From: Bradyrhizobium sp. AZCC 1693
Lineage (GTDB): Bacteria; Pseudomonadota; Alphaproteobacteria; Rhizobiales; Xanthobacteraceae
Assembly (NCBI RefSeq): GCF_036924745.1
Contig: NZ_JAZHSD010000001.1
Span: 5,828,001 to 5,892,000 of the forward strand
Direction of reading: 5' to 3'
DNA length: 64,000 bases
Part shown: positions 49,295 to 59,753 of the stretch, piece after piece
Layout of the letters: every line of letters begins with the position of its first letter
How positions within the stretch are numbered: position 1 is the first letter of the stretch
The notes under the pieces: generated by a model
Seen by the model: only the letters and a program-made list of their open reading frames with translations
Database searches by the model: none
Told to the model about the DNA's origin: nothing
Translations under genes and position numbers: made by a program

Positions 49295-50155
49295 TTACTC
49301 CGCCTTCTCGCTGAACGTCGCCCGAAACGGATGCCCGGGGTAGACGCCGACGATACGAAACTCCCGCGAGAAGAACTTCAACTCCTCCAGCGCAAAGGCC
49401 AGCCCGCGATCGTCAGGATGGCCGTCGACGTCGGCATAGAATTGCGTGGCGGAGAATTCGCCGTCGACCATGTAGCTTTCCAATTTCGTCATGTTGACGC
49501 CATTGGTGGCGAAACCGCCGAGCGCCTTGTAGAGCGCGGCCGGCAGGTTGCGTACCCGGAAAACAAAAGTGGTGACCAGCGGTCCCGAGCTCTGTTCGGC
49601 CCACTTCGCCTCGCGCGCCAGCACCACGAAGCGCGTGGTGTTGTGGGCCTCGTCCTCGACGTCCTCGGCCAGGATATCGAGGCCGTAGATTTTCGCGGCA
49701 AGGCGCGAGGCGATCGCGGCGACGGCCTTGTCACCGCGCTCGGAGACATCGCGCGCGCTGCCGGCGGTGTCGGCCGCGACGATCGGCTTGATGCCGAGCT
49801 TTCGGATGATGCGTCGGCACTGGCCCAGCGCATGGACATGGCTCTCCACCGTCTTGATGTCGGTGAGCTTTGTCCCGCGCACCGCCATCAACTGGTGGCG
49901 GATCGGCAAAAACCATTCACCGACGATGAACAGGCCGGAGGCCGGCAGCAGATGATGGATATCGGCGACGCGGCCGGCGACCGAATTCTCGATCGGGATC
50001 ATGCCGAGATCGGCCTCTCCGGAGGAGATCGCCGACAGCGCGTCCTCGAAGGTCGCGCACGGCAACGGCTCGGCATCGGGATAGGCCTCGACGATGGCGA
50101 TATGGGAATTGGCGCCAGGCTCGCCCTGGAATGCGATTTTGAGTTTCTTGGTCAT
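49295..50155 (-). CDS. pheA: Prephenate dehydratase
   Basis: A 286-residue monofunctional enzyme converting prephenate to phenylpyruvate in phenylalanine biosynthesis; no chorismate mutase domain. Catalytic domain about 5-185: AFQGEPGANSHIA, TFEDALSAISSGEADLGMIPIENSVAGRV (PIENSVAGRV is the key part), and the hallmark HNTTRFVVL near 170 with the catalytic Thr-Arg-Phe. The ACT regulatory domain follows (about 195-280): FRVRNLPAALYKALGGFATNGVNMTKLESYM, where KLESYM takes the place of the LESRP feedback motif seen in enteric enzymes. It lies 32 bases downstream of kdsB in the same direction. Confidence 0.95.
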   Translation of the reverse strand: MTKKLKIAFQGEPGANSHIAIVEAYPDAEPLPCATFEDALSAISSGEADLGMIPIENSVAGRVADIHHLLPASGLFIVGEWFLPIRHQLMAVRGTKLTDIKTVESHVHALGQCRRIIRKLGIKPIVAADTAGSARDVSERGDKAVAAIASRLAAKIYGLDILAEDVEDEAHNTTRFVVLAREAKWAEQSSGPLVTTFVFRVRNLPAALYKALGGFATNGVNMTKLESYMVDGEFSATQFYADVDGHPDDRGLAFALEELKFFSREFRIVGVYPGHPFRATFSEKAE

Positions 50156-50187
50156 GGCGGGCCTTTTAGCAGCCGGTCAGGCCTTGG

Positions 50188-50931
50188 CTAGTATGTCCTG
50201 GCTAGTATCTTGCGGGCGGTTTCGAGGTCGGCTGGGGTGTCGACGCCGCGGGGGACGCTGTCGACGATGGTGATGTCGATCCGCATCCCGGCCTCCAGCG
50301 CGCGCAACTGCTCGAGCTTCTCCTGCTGCTCCAGCGGAGACGGGGGTAGCGCCACGAACCTTTCCAGCGCGGCGCGGCGGTAGGCGTAGAGGCCGATGTG
50401 GTGGTAGCGCGGCCCGTCGCCATGGGGCGCCGTGGCGCGGGTGAAATAGAGCGCCCGAAGCCGGTTCGGGCCGACCGGCGAGCCGACCGCCTTTACCACG
50501 CTGGGGGCCTGATCTTCTTCCTCGGTATGGATCTGCGAGGCCAGCGTCGCAATGTCGACGGTGGGGTCGTCGAGCGGCGGCAGCGCGGCGCGGATCGTAT
50601 CCGGCGCGATCGTAGGAAAGTCGCCCTGCAGGTTGACCACAATCTCGGCCCGGCCATCGGGATCGATCGTCCGCATGGCCTCATGGATCCGGTCGGAGCC
50701 GGAAGGATGATCGGCACGGGTCATCACCACCTCGCCGCCGGCGGCCTTCACCGCGGCTGCGATCTCCGGCGTGTCGGTGGCGACCGCCACCCGGCCGATT
50801 TTGGCCTCCTCGGCCCGCCGCAATACGTGGACGATCATCGGCACGCCGCCGATGTCGAGCAGCGGCTTGCCGGGCAGGCGGGTCGCCGCCATGCGGGCGG
50901 GAATCAGTACCAGAATGCGGGTTTCGGTCAT
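50188..50931 (-). CDS. kdsB: 3-deoxy-manno-octulosonate cytidylyltransferase
   Basis: A 247-residue cytoplasmic nucleotidyltransferase that makes CMP-Kdo for lipopolysaccharide. Motifs: [21 protein letters not shown] at residues 9-29 (CTP-binding loop with Arg and Lys), [12 protein letters not shown] near 50, [19 protein letters not shown] near 72 (the Kdo/metal site), [11 protein letters not shown] near 98 (Asp for Mg2+; family form NLQGD), and [28 protein letters not shown] near 165. It is divergent from cycM and precedes pheA. Confidence 0.95.
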   Translation of the reverse strand: MTETRILVLIPARMAATRLPGKPLLDIGGVPMIVHVLRRAEEAKIGRVAVATDTPEIAAAVKAAGGEVVMTRADHPSGSDRIHEAMRTIDPDGRAEIVVNLQGDFPTIAPDTIRAALPPLDDPTVDIATLASQIHTEEEDQAPSVVKAVGSPVGPNRLRALYFTRATAPHGDGPRYHHIGLYAYRRAALERFVALPPSPLEQQEKLEQLRALEAGMRIDITIVDSVPRGVDTPADLETARKILARTY

Positions 50932-51142
50932 CCGGAACGAGGTCAGTCGGCCAGCAAAACAGGCCGGAAATAATGGGGGACTGGCGGAAAGTCGGGGCGT
51001 TTATACGGGTTGCCAGAGCCCGGGCAAACCGATATCTCAACCCCTGCTGAGGGTGCGGCGCGAAAGGCTGATTCCTGATGCGCACCCGCGGCCGTTTTGC
51101 CGGCCTTCAGTCGACCTTTCCGGCCTGGAGCCTGATCCAACT

Positions 51143-51694
51143 ATGGACTCCTTCGAACTCAACAAGATTCTCGGTGCCATCCTCGGCACCTGCCTCGTTG
51201 TCCTGGTGACGAGCTTTGCCGCGCATGCGATTTTCGCGCCCGTGAAGCCGGAAAAACCGGGCTTCGAGATCGCTGTCAAGGAAGACGCCTCCCACGGTGG
51301 CGCAAAGGAAGCCGCAGCTCCCTCCGAGCCGATCGAGAAGCTGCTGCAGACTGCTTCCGTTGAGAAGGGCGCCGCCGCCGCCAAGAAGTGCGCCGCCTGC
51401 CACACCTTCGAAAAGGGCGGCCCCAACCGCGTCGGCCCGAACCTCTACGGCGTCGTCAACGAGAAGAAAGGCGAGGGGCGCGGCGGTTTCAATTTCTCGG
51501 CTGCGATGAAGGGCAAGGGCGGCACTTGGACCTTTGACGATCTCAACAAATTCATAGCCAACCCGAAGGGCTTTGTTCCCGGCACCGCGATGGGCTTTGC
51601 CGGCATTCAGAAAGACAGCGAGCGCGCCGACGTGATTGCCTATCTGCGCACCCTTTCGGACAACCCGGCTCCGCTGCCGACCGCGGCGAAGTAA
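51143..51694 (+). CDS. cycM: Membrane-anchored cytochrome c (CycM)
   Basis: A 183-residue class I cytochrome c. An uncleaved signal anchor lies at about 10-32 (LGAILGTCLVVLVTSFAAHA), then a charged Ala-rich linker and a cytochrome domain with the heme site CAACH near residue 82 and the Met axial ligand in FVPGTAMGFAG near 150. The order and spacing match Bradyrhizobium CycM, which carries electrons from the bc1 complex to the aa3-type oxidase at the periplasmic face. ATG 51143 is used because it gives the anchor directly; the frame is open upstream across the kdsB promoter region but without homology-like sequence. Confidence 0.95.
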   Translation: MDSFELNKILGAILGTCLVVLVTSFAAHAIFAPVKPEKPGFEIAVKEDASHGGAKEAAAPSEPIEKLLQTASVEKGAAAAKKCAACHTFEKGGPNRVGPNLYGVVNEKKGEGRGGFNFSAAMKGKGGTWTFDDLNKFIANPKGFVPGTAMGFAGIQKDSERADVIAYLRTLSDNPAPLPTAAK

Positions 51695-51729
51695 AGCTAT
51701 CGACCGCCTTACAGGGTTTGATCGGATTG

Positions 51730-51750
51730 CGGCCAGGCATTGCCTGGCCG
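51730..51750 (+). terminator. Terminator-like hairpin after cycM
   Basis: CGGCCAGGC-ATT-GCCTGGCCG, a perfect 9-bp stem, followed by TTGTCTT, 36 bases after the cycM stop. The T tract is weak. A second half-copy CCTGGCCGTTG follows about 50 bases later. Confidence 0.65.
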
Positions 51751-51961
51751 TTGTCTTATGGGTCCCTTGGCCTTATGTGTCCCTTGCCTGGCCGTTGCCA
51801 TGATCGCGCCCTTGTTACCGGGACTTTTCGCCGCAGCGGCACTGTTCCCGGCCTGCTATCATGAGGAAAAAGCAACGTAATTCGTCGAACCCTTGCCTTA
51901 TAATCGGTCCTCAATAGCTTGGGGCTTCACCGACGTTCAAGCCGCAACAGGAATTCTGCAT

Positions 51962-53863
51962 TTGGCGATTACCCGACGATATCTTCTGCAAGGCAGCGCC
52001 GCAGCCGCCATGGCTCCGGCACTCGGGCTCACGGCGAACCTTCCCGCGATTGAAGCCGCCCACGCCCAGTCCGCCACAGATGGACTGCAGTGGCGGCACG
52101 CGCTCTCGCTGTTCGGCGACATCAAGTATCCGGCCGATTTCAAGCGCTTCGACTACGTCAATCCGGAGGCCCCGAAGGGCGGCACCGTACGCCAGATCCA
52201 GATCGGGACGTTTGATAACTTCAATCTTGTGGTTGCTGGCGTCAAAGGCTCGCTCGCAGGCGGCGTTCAGCTGATCTATGAATCTCTCATGACGCAGTCG
52301 CTGGATGAGGTTTCGACCGAATACGGCGAACTGGCCGAAGCCGTCAGCCATCCCGAGGATTTCTCCTGGGTCACCTACCGTCTCAGACGGGAAGCGAAAT
52401 GGCATGACGGAAAGCCTGTGACGCCTGACGACGTGATCTTCTCACTCAACGCGTTCAAGCAAAATCATCCACAGTACTCGGCGTACTACCGGCATGTGGT
52501 GAAAGCTGAAAAAGTCGGTGATCGCGACATCAAGTTCAGCTTCGATGCGCCAGGCAATCGCGAGCTTCCGCAGATTGTAGGGCAACTCACGATACTGCCG
52601 AAGCATTGGTGGGAGGGCACTGACAGCGAGGGCCGCAAGCGCGACATCTCCGCGACGACGCTGGAGAAGCCGCTGGGCTCGGGTGCCTACCGCATCAAGG
52701 AGTTTGTCCCGGGAAGGACGCTGACGCTGGAGCGTGTGAAGGACCATTGGGGGCGCGATTCCAGCGCGAACGTCGGACGTAACAATTTCGACGAGTTGCG
52801 CCTGGAATATTTCCGGGACTCGACGGTCGCGCTCGAGGCGTTCAAGGGCGACCAGGTCGATTGGCGCACTGAAAACAGCGCCAAGAACTGGGCAACGGCC
52901 TACGACTTTCCGGCCGTCAATGACAAGCGCGTGCTGCTCGAGGAGTTTCCAAACCGCAGTTCCGGAATCATGCAAGCATTCGCGCTGAATATCCGGCGTG
53001 AGCAGTTCAAGGATCCGCGGGTGCGTCGGGCGCTGAACTTTGCGTTCGACTTCGAGGAAATGAACAAGCAGATATTCTTCGGTCAGTACAAGCGCATCAG
53101 CAGCTACTTCGATGGAACTGAACTGGCTTCCAGCGGCCTGCCGCAAGGCAGGGAGTTGGAAATACTCGAAGCCGTCCGCGCAGAAGTGCCTCCCGAGGTA
53201 TTCACGAAGCCCTATACCAATCCGATCGGCGGTAGTCCCGAAGCGGTTCGCGAAAATCTGCGTGAGGCGCTGCGCTTGCTGAAGGAAGCCGGGTACGAGG
53301 TACGCGACCGCAAGCTGGTCGATAGCAAGACGGGGGCGCAATTTGCGCTCGAATTGCTGGGGGCAGACCCGACCTTCGAACGCGTCATGTTGTTCTTCAG
53401 ACCCTCTCTCGAGCGACTCGGTATCGCCGTCAGCGTGCGCACAATCGATCCGACACAGTATGAAAACCGGCTTCGCAGTTGGGATTTCGATCTGGTCGTC
53501 TCGTCGTGGCCGGAATCGTTGTCACCCGGAAATGAGCAGCGCGAATATTGGGGCTCGCAAGCGGCCGATATGGCGGGTTCACGCAATATCATCGGCATCA
53601 AAAACCCGGCGATCGACAAATTGATCGAGCGCCTGATCTACGCCAAGGGCCGGGAAGACCTGGTTGCGGCGACCAAGGCGCTCGACCGGGTGCTGCTGTG
53701 GAATCACTACGTCGTTCCGCAGTGGAATTATCCCAAGGTCCGTACCGCGCGCTGGGATCGCTTTGGCCGTCCAACGGAACTGCCGAAATACGGGCAATCC
53801 GCTTTTCCCTCGCTATGGTGGTACGACGCCGAGAGGGCTGCCAGGATCGGAAAGCGCAGTTGA
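51962..53863 (+). CDS. Peptide ABC transporter substrate-binding protein 1 (YejA-like, family 5)
   Basis: A 633-residue exported binding protein. The start TTG 51962 gives MAITRRYLLQGSAAAAMAPAL, a twin-arginine signal peptide, cleaved near AHAQ; a further upstream TTG (51893) would bury it. The mature part shows the family-5 pattern: ALSLFGDIKYPADFKRFDYVNPEAPKGGTVRQ (GDIKYPADFKRFDYVN is the key part), YRLRREAKWHDGKPVTPDDVIFSLNAF near 165 (WHDGKPVTPDDVIFSL), LGSGAYRI near 260 and RVRRALNFAFDFEEMN near 375. Proteins of this type bind oligopeptides or microcin C-like peptides. An 11-base gap separates it from a paralogous gene, which shares the GDxKYPADFKxFDYVN opening. Confidence 0.9.
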   Translation: MAITRRYLLQGSAAAAMAPALGLTANLPAIEAAHAQSATDGLQWRHALSLFGDIKYPADFKRFDYVNPEAPKGGTVRQIQIGTFDNFNLVVAGVKGSLAGGVQLIYESLMTQSLDEVSTEYGELAEAVSHPEDFSWVTYRLRREAKWHDGKPVTPDDVIFSLNAFKQNHPQYSAYYRHVVKAEKVGDRDIKFSFDAPGNRELPQIVGQLTILPKHWWEGTDSEGRKRDISATTLEKPLGSGAYRIKEFVPGRTLTLERVKDHWGRDSSANVGRNNFDELRLEYFRDSTVALEAFKGDQVDWRTENSAKNWATAYDFPAVNDKRVLLEEFPNRSSGIMQAFALNIRREQFKDPRVRRALNFAFDFEEMNKQIFFGQYKRISSYFDGTELASSGLPQGRELEILEAVRAEVPPEVFTKPYTNPIGGSPEAVRENLREALRLLKEAGYEVRDRKLVDSKTGAQFALELLGADPTFERVMLFFRPSLERLGIAVSVRTIDPTQYENRLRSWDFDLVVSSWPESLSPGNEQREYWGSQAADMAGSRNIIGIKNPAIDKLIERLIYAKGREDLVAATKALDRVLLWNHYVVPQWNYPKVRTARWDRFGRPTELPKYGQSAFPSLWWYDAERAARIGKRS

Positions 53864-53874
53864 AGGGATCGCGC

Positions 53875-55743
53875 ATGGCGCTACTCAATCGCCGGCACGT
53901 GCTGGGGCTCGGCGTCGGCGCGCTGAGCGCGGCGCGCTTCAGGCCCGCGGCTGCGTCCGAGGCCGGCCATGAAACGCACGGCCTGTCGGTGTTCGGCGAT
54001 CTGAAATATCCCGCCGACTTCAAGCATTTCGACTACGTCAATCCGGCGGCGCCCAAGGGCGGATTGTTTTCCTCGATCCCGTCGACCCGCGCCTACAATC
54101 AGTCCTTCCAAACGTTCAATTCGTTCAACGTCTTCATCCTTAAGGGCGAGGGCGCGAAGGGCATGGAGCTAACCTTTGATTCGCTGATGGCGCGCGCCAA
54201 CGACGAGCCCGACGCGATGTACGGCCTTGCGGCAAAATCGGTGTGGATTTCACGCGACAAGCTCACCTACCGCTTCACGATGCGGCCGGAGGCGCGTTTT
54301 CACGATGGCTCGAAGATGACGGCGCATGACGTCGCCTTCTCGCTGAACATTCTGAAGGAAAAGGGTCACCCGCTGATCCTGGTTCAGTTGCGCGACTTCG
54401 TGAAGGCGGAGGCGCCGGACGATGAGCAGGTGACCGTCACCTTTGCGCCGAATCGCGCGCGCGATGTCCCGCTCTATGTCGCGGGCCTGCCGATCTTCTC
54501 CAAGGCGTATTACGCGACGCGGCCGTTCGAGGAATCGACCACCGATATCCCGCTCGGTTCGGGGCCGTACAAGGTGGGCCGATACGAGATCAACCGCTAC
54601 GTCGAGTATGACCGGGTCAAGGACTGGTGGGCGGCCGATCTTCCCGTCAATCGCGGCAGCTACAATTTCGACACCGTGCGCTACGAGTTCTATCGCGACC
54701 GCGACGTGGCGTTCGAAGGCTTTACCGGCAAGAGCTATCTCTACCGCGAAGAGTTCACTGCGCGGATCTGGGCTACGCGTTACGACTTCCCGGCGATCAA
54801 GGATGGCCGTGTCAAGCGCGAGACCCTGCCGGATGAATTGCCGTCAGGTGGGCAGGGCTGGTTCTTCAATACCCGTCGCGACAAGTTCAAAGACCCCAGG
54901 GTACGCGAAGCGATCATCAATGCGTTCGATTTCGAATGGACCAACAAGACCGTGATGTATGGCGCCTATGCGCGCACGGTTTCGCCGTTCCAGAATTCGG
55001 ACATGGTGGCGACCGGGCTGCCCTCGCCGGAAGAGCTGAAGCTGCTCGAGCCGTTCCGTGGACAGGTGCCGGACGAGGTGTTCGGCGAGCCGTTCGTGCC
55101 GCCCGTGTCGGATGGCTCGGGCCAGGACCGAACGCTGCTGCGCAAGGCGCAGCAATTGCTTCAGGATGCGAAAATCCCCATCAAGGACGGCAAGCGGCTA
55201 CTGCCGAATGGCGAGATTTTTACGATCGAGTTCCTGCTCGACGAGCCGTCGTTCCAGCCGCACCACGCGACCTTCATCAAGAATCTCGGCCAGCTCGGCA
55301 TCGACGCCAGCATCCGGTTGATTGACGCTGTGCAGTATCGCGCCCGGGTGGAAGCCTTTGATTTCGACGTCACGACAATGCGCCTGAGCATGTCGCCGAC
55401 GCCGGGTGACAGCCTGCGGCCGTATTTTACATCGCATGCGGCCGCCACCAAGGGATCGTACAATTTGGCTGGAGTAGCCAGCCCCGCGATCGACGCGCTG
55501 GTCGACAAGGCGATCGGCGCCGAAACGCGCGCTGACCTGACCAACGCCTGCCGCGCGCTCGACCGGGTATTTCGCGCCGGCCGCTATTGGGTGCCACAGT
55601 GGTTCCGCACCACCCATCCGATCGCGTATTGGGATCAGTTTGCGCATCCGCCCAAGCCTGCGCGCTACGCCCAGGGCACCGGTGCGCCGGAGAACTGGTG
55701 GTACGACGCTGCCAAGGCCGCAAAGCTCGAGCAGGCGAAATAA
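53875..55743 (+). CDS. Peptide ABC transporter substrate-binding protein 2 (YejA-like, family 5)
   Basis: A 622-residue exported binding protein. ATG 53875 gives MALLNRRHVLGLGVGALSAA, another twin-arginine signal. Mature sequence: SVFGDLKYPADFKHFDYVNPAAPKGG, FTMRPEARFHDGSKMTAHDVAFSLNI near 145 (FHDGSKMTAHDVAFSLN), LGSGPYKVGRYE near 230 and PRVREAIINAFDFEWTNK near 345. It is moderately similar to the preceding gene over its whole length, so the pair arose by an old duplication. The permease gene starts three bases after its stop. Two receptors for one translocator could widen the range of peptides taken up. Confidence 0.9.
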   Translation: MALLNRRHVLGLGVGALSAARFRPAAASEAGHETHGLSVFGDLKYPADFKHFDYVNPAAPKGGLFSSIPSTRAYNQSFQTFNSFNVFILKGEGAKGMELTFDSLMARANDEPDAMYGLAAKSVWISRDKLTYRFTMRPEARFHDGSKMTAHDVAFSLNILKEKGHPLILVQLRDFVKAEAPDDEQVTVTFAPNRARDVPLYVAGLPIFSKAYYATRPFEESTTDIPLGSGPYKVGRYEINRYVEYDRVKDWWAADLPVNRGSYNFDTVRYEFYRDRDVAFEGFTGKSYLYREEFTARIWATRYDFPAIKDGRVKRETLPDELPSGGQGWFFNTRRDKFKDPRVREAIINAFDFEWTNKTVMYGAYARTVSPFQNSDMVATGLPSPEELKLLEPFRGQVPDEVFGEPFVPPVSDGSGQDRTLLRKAQQLLQDAKIPIKDGKRLLPNGEIFTIEFLLDEPSFQPHHATFIKNLGQLGIDASIRLIDAVQYRARVEAFDFDVTTMRLSMSPTPGDSLRPYFTSHAAATKGSYNLAGVASPAIDALVDKAIGAETRADLTNACRALDRVFRAGRYWVPQWFRTTHPIAYWDQFAHPPKPARYAQGTGAPENWWYDAAKAAKLEQAK

Positions 55744-55746
55744 TTC

Positions 55747-56856
55747 ATGACCGCCTATATCGCCCGCCGCATTCTCCTGATGGTCCCGACGTTGCTCGGG
55801 ATACTGTTCGTCTCCTTCGTGGTCGTGCAGTTTGCGCCCGGCGGCCCGGTCGAGCGCGTGATCGCACAGCTCTCCGGCGCCGATACCGGCGGAAGCTCCA
55901 GGGTGTCGGGTGGCAGCGGCGGTGACTTTGGTGCACGTCCCCAGGCCGGTGCGTCCGCGGACGCCGTTAGTTCGAAATACCGCGGCGCGCAGGGGCTGGA
56001 TCCCGATTTCATCAAGAAGCTGGAAGCGCAGTTCGGCTTCGACAAGCCGGCGCCGGAGCGTTTTGCGCTGATGGTGTGGAATTTCTCCCGCTTCGATTTC
56101 GGCAAGAGCTATTTTCGCGACGTCAGCGTGATCCAGCTGATCAAGGAGAAGCTGCCGGTGTCGATGTCGCTCGGCATCTGGATGACGCTTCTGACGTACC
56201 TGATCTCGATTCCGCTCGGCATCCGCAAGGCCGTCGCCGACGGATCGAAGTTCGACACCTGGACGTCGGCGGTGATCATCGTGGGCTTTGCGATCCCGGG
56301 ATTCCTGTTCGCGATCCTGTTGATCATCCTGCTCGCCGGCGGCTCGTTCCTTAACATCTTCCCGCTGCGTGGGCTGACTTCCGACGGCTGGGCGCAGTTC
56401 CCCTGGTACTGGAAGATCATCGATTATTTCTGGCACATCACGCTGCCGCTGGTGTCGATGGCGCTCGGCGCCTTCGCCACCATGTCGCTGCTGACCAAGA
56501 ACTCGTTCCTCGACGAGATCCGCAAACAGTATGTGATGACCGCGCGCGCCAAGGGCTGCAGCGAGCGCCAGGTGCTGTACAACCACATCTTCCGCAACGC
56601 GATGCTGATCGTGATCGCGGGCTTTCCGAGCGCGTTCATTCACGCCTTCTTCTCCGGCTCGCTGTTGATCGAGACCATCTTCTCGCTCGATGGCCTCGGC
56701 CTGCTCGGTTTCGAGAGCGTCTTGAACCGCGATTACCCTGTTGTGTTCGGAACTTTGTTCATCTTTTCGCTGGTCGGTCTCGTGGTCAACCTGATCTCCG
56801 ACCTCGCTTACATGTGGATCGATCCGCGGATCGATTTCGAGGCGCGTGAGGTCTGA
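55747..56856 (+). CDS. yejB: Peptide ABC transporter permease (YejB-like)
   Basis: A 369-residue membrane permease. First membrane segment RILLMVPTLLGILFVSFVVVQF, then a family-specific Gly/Ser-rich periplasmic insert (about 40-80, SSRVSGGSGGDFGARPQAG), then five further segments. The EAA coupling loop is at about 250-275 (LDEIRKQYVMTARAKGCSERQVLYNHIFRNA; MTARAKGCSERQVLYNHIFRNA contains the conserved Ala-Gly). The stop TGA overlaps the next ATG by one base (TGATG), showing translational coupling. Confidence 0.92.
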   Translation: MTAYIARRILLMVPTLLGILFVSFVVVQFAPGGPVERVIAQLSGADTGGSSRVSGGSGGDFGARPQAGASADAVSSKYRGAQGLDPDFIKKLEAQFGFDKPAPERFALMVWNFSRFDFGKSYFRDVSVIQLIKEKLPVSMSLGIWMTLLTYLISIPLGIRKAVADGSKFDTWTSAVIIVGFAIPGFLFAILLIILLAGGSFLNIFPLRGLTSDGWAQFPWYWKIIDYFWHITLPLVSMALGAFATMSLLTKNSFLDEIRKQYVMTARAKGCSERQVLYNHIFRNAMLIVIAGFPSAFIHAFFSGSLLIETIFSLDGLGLLGFESVLNRDYPVVFGTLFIFSLVGLVVNLISDLAYMWIDPRIDFEAREV

Positions 56857-58037
56857 TGATGACGATCACCGCGCCCCAGCCGGTCGAGACCACGACGCAG
56901 TCGCCGCTCGGCGAAGTCGTGCCGCCGATCCGTCACGCGTTTGCGCCGTCGCCGCTCAATCGCCGCCGCTGGCAGAATTTCAAGGCCAACCGAAGGGGCT
57001 ATTGGTCGTTCTGGATCTTCCTCATGCTTTTCACGGTCTCGCTGTTTGCCAATTTCATTGCCAACGACAAGCCGCTCGTCGTCAAATATGACGGCCGTCT
57101 CTATTGGCCGGTTATCTTCAACTATTCCGAGACCACCTTCGGCGGCGATTTCGAAACCACCGCCGACTATCGCGATCCCTATCTGCAGAAGCAGATTTCC
57201 GAAAAGGGCGGCACCGTGATCTGGCCGCCGATCCGGTACTCCTACGACACCCACAATCTTGACCTGCCGACGCCGGCGCCGTCGAAGCCGACCTGGATGC
57301 TGACGGAAGAGCAGTGCAAGGAGGTGGTGCAAAAGAGGGGCCTCAAGGGCTGCCGCGATCTCGAATACAACTGGCTCGGAACCGACGATCAGGGCCGCGA
57401 CGTGGTCGCGCGCCTGATCTACGGTTTCCGCATTTCGGTGCTGTTCGGGCTGACGCTCACCATCCTGTCCTCGATTATCGGCATCGCCGCCGGCGGCGTG
57501 CAGGGCTATTTCGGCGGCTGGATCGATCTCACCTTCCAGCGGCTGATCGAAGTCTGGACCGCGATCCCCTCGCTCTACCTGCTCTTGATCATATCGGCGG
57601 TGCTGCCGCCGGGCTTTTTCATCCTGCTCGGCATTCTCCTGCTGTTCTCCTGGGTGTCGCTGGTGGGGCTGGTGCGCGCCGAATTCCTGCGCGGCCGAAA
57701 TTTTGAATATATCCAGGCGGCGAGGGCGCTCGGCGTCTCCAACGCCGTCATCATGTTCCGTCATTTGCTGCCGAATGCGATGGTGGCGACCATGACGTTC
57801 CTGCCGTTCATCGTGTCGTCCTCTGTGATGACGCTGACGGCGCTGGACTTCCTTGGCTTCGGCCTGCCGCCCGGCTCGCCGTCGCTCGGCGAATTGCTGT
57901 CGCAGGGCAAGGCCAATGTGCAGGCGCCGTGGCTCGGTTTCACCGGCTTCTTCTCGGTCGCAATCATGCTGTCGCTTTTGATCTTCATCGGCGAAGCCGC
58001 GCGCGACGCCTTCGATCCGCGCAAGACGTTCAGGTAG
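56856..58037 (+). CDS. yejE: Peptide ABC transporter permease (YejE-like)
   Basis: A 393-residue membrane permease. After a cytoplasmic leader (NRRRWQNFKANRRGYWSFWI) come one membrane segment and the long YejE-type periplasmic domain (about 70-170, with two Cys: EEQCKEVV and LKGCRDLE). The sequence YNWLGTDDQGRDVVARLIYGFRISV near 178 is the OppC-type start of the transport domain (LGTDDQGRDV), and the EAA loop is at about 275-300 (FEYIQAARALGVSNAVIMFRHLLPN). Two ATG codons overlap the yejB stop; either could start translation. Confidence 0.92.
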   Translation: MMTITAPQPVETTTQSPLGEVVPPIRHAFAPSPLNRRRWQNFKANRRGYWSFWIFLMLFTVSLFANFIANDKPLVVKYDGRLYWPVIFNYSETTFGGDFETTADYRDPYLQKQISEKGGTVIWPPIRYSYDTHNLDLPTPAPSKPTWMLTEEQCKEVVQKRGLKGCRDLEYNWLGTDDQGRDVVARLIYGFRISVLFGLTLTILSSIIGIAAGGVQGYFGGWIDLTFQRLIEVWTAIPSLYLLLIISAVLPPGFFILLGILLLFSWVSLVGLVRAEFLRGRNFEYIQAARALGVSNAVIMFRHLLPNAMVATMTFLPFIVSSSVMTLTALDFLGFGLPPGSPSLGELLSQGKANVQAPWLGFTGFFSVAIMLSLLIFIGEAARDAFDPRKTFR

Positions 58038-58046
58038 GGGCTGCGC

Positions 58047-59660
<1,614 letters not shown>

Positions 59661-59753
59661 TACGGACTGTCATACCCGCGAAGGCGAGTATCCAGTACGC
59701 CGCGGCCCCTCGATTACTCACATTCGTCTCAGAGTACTGGATCACCCGCCTTC

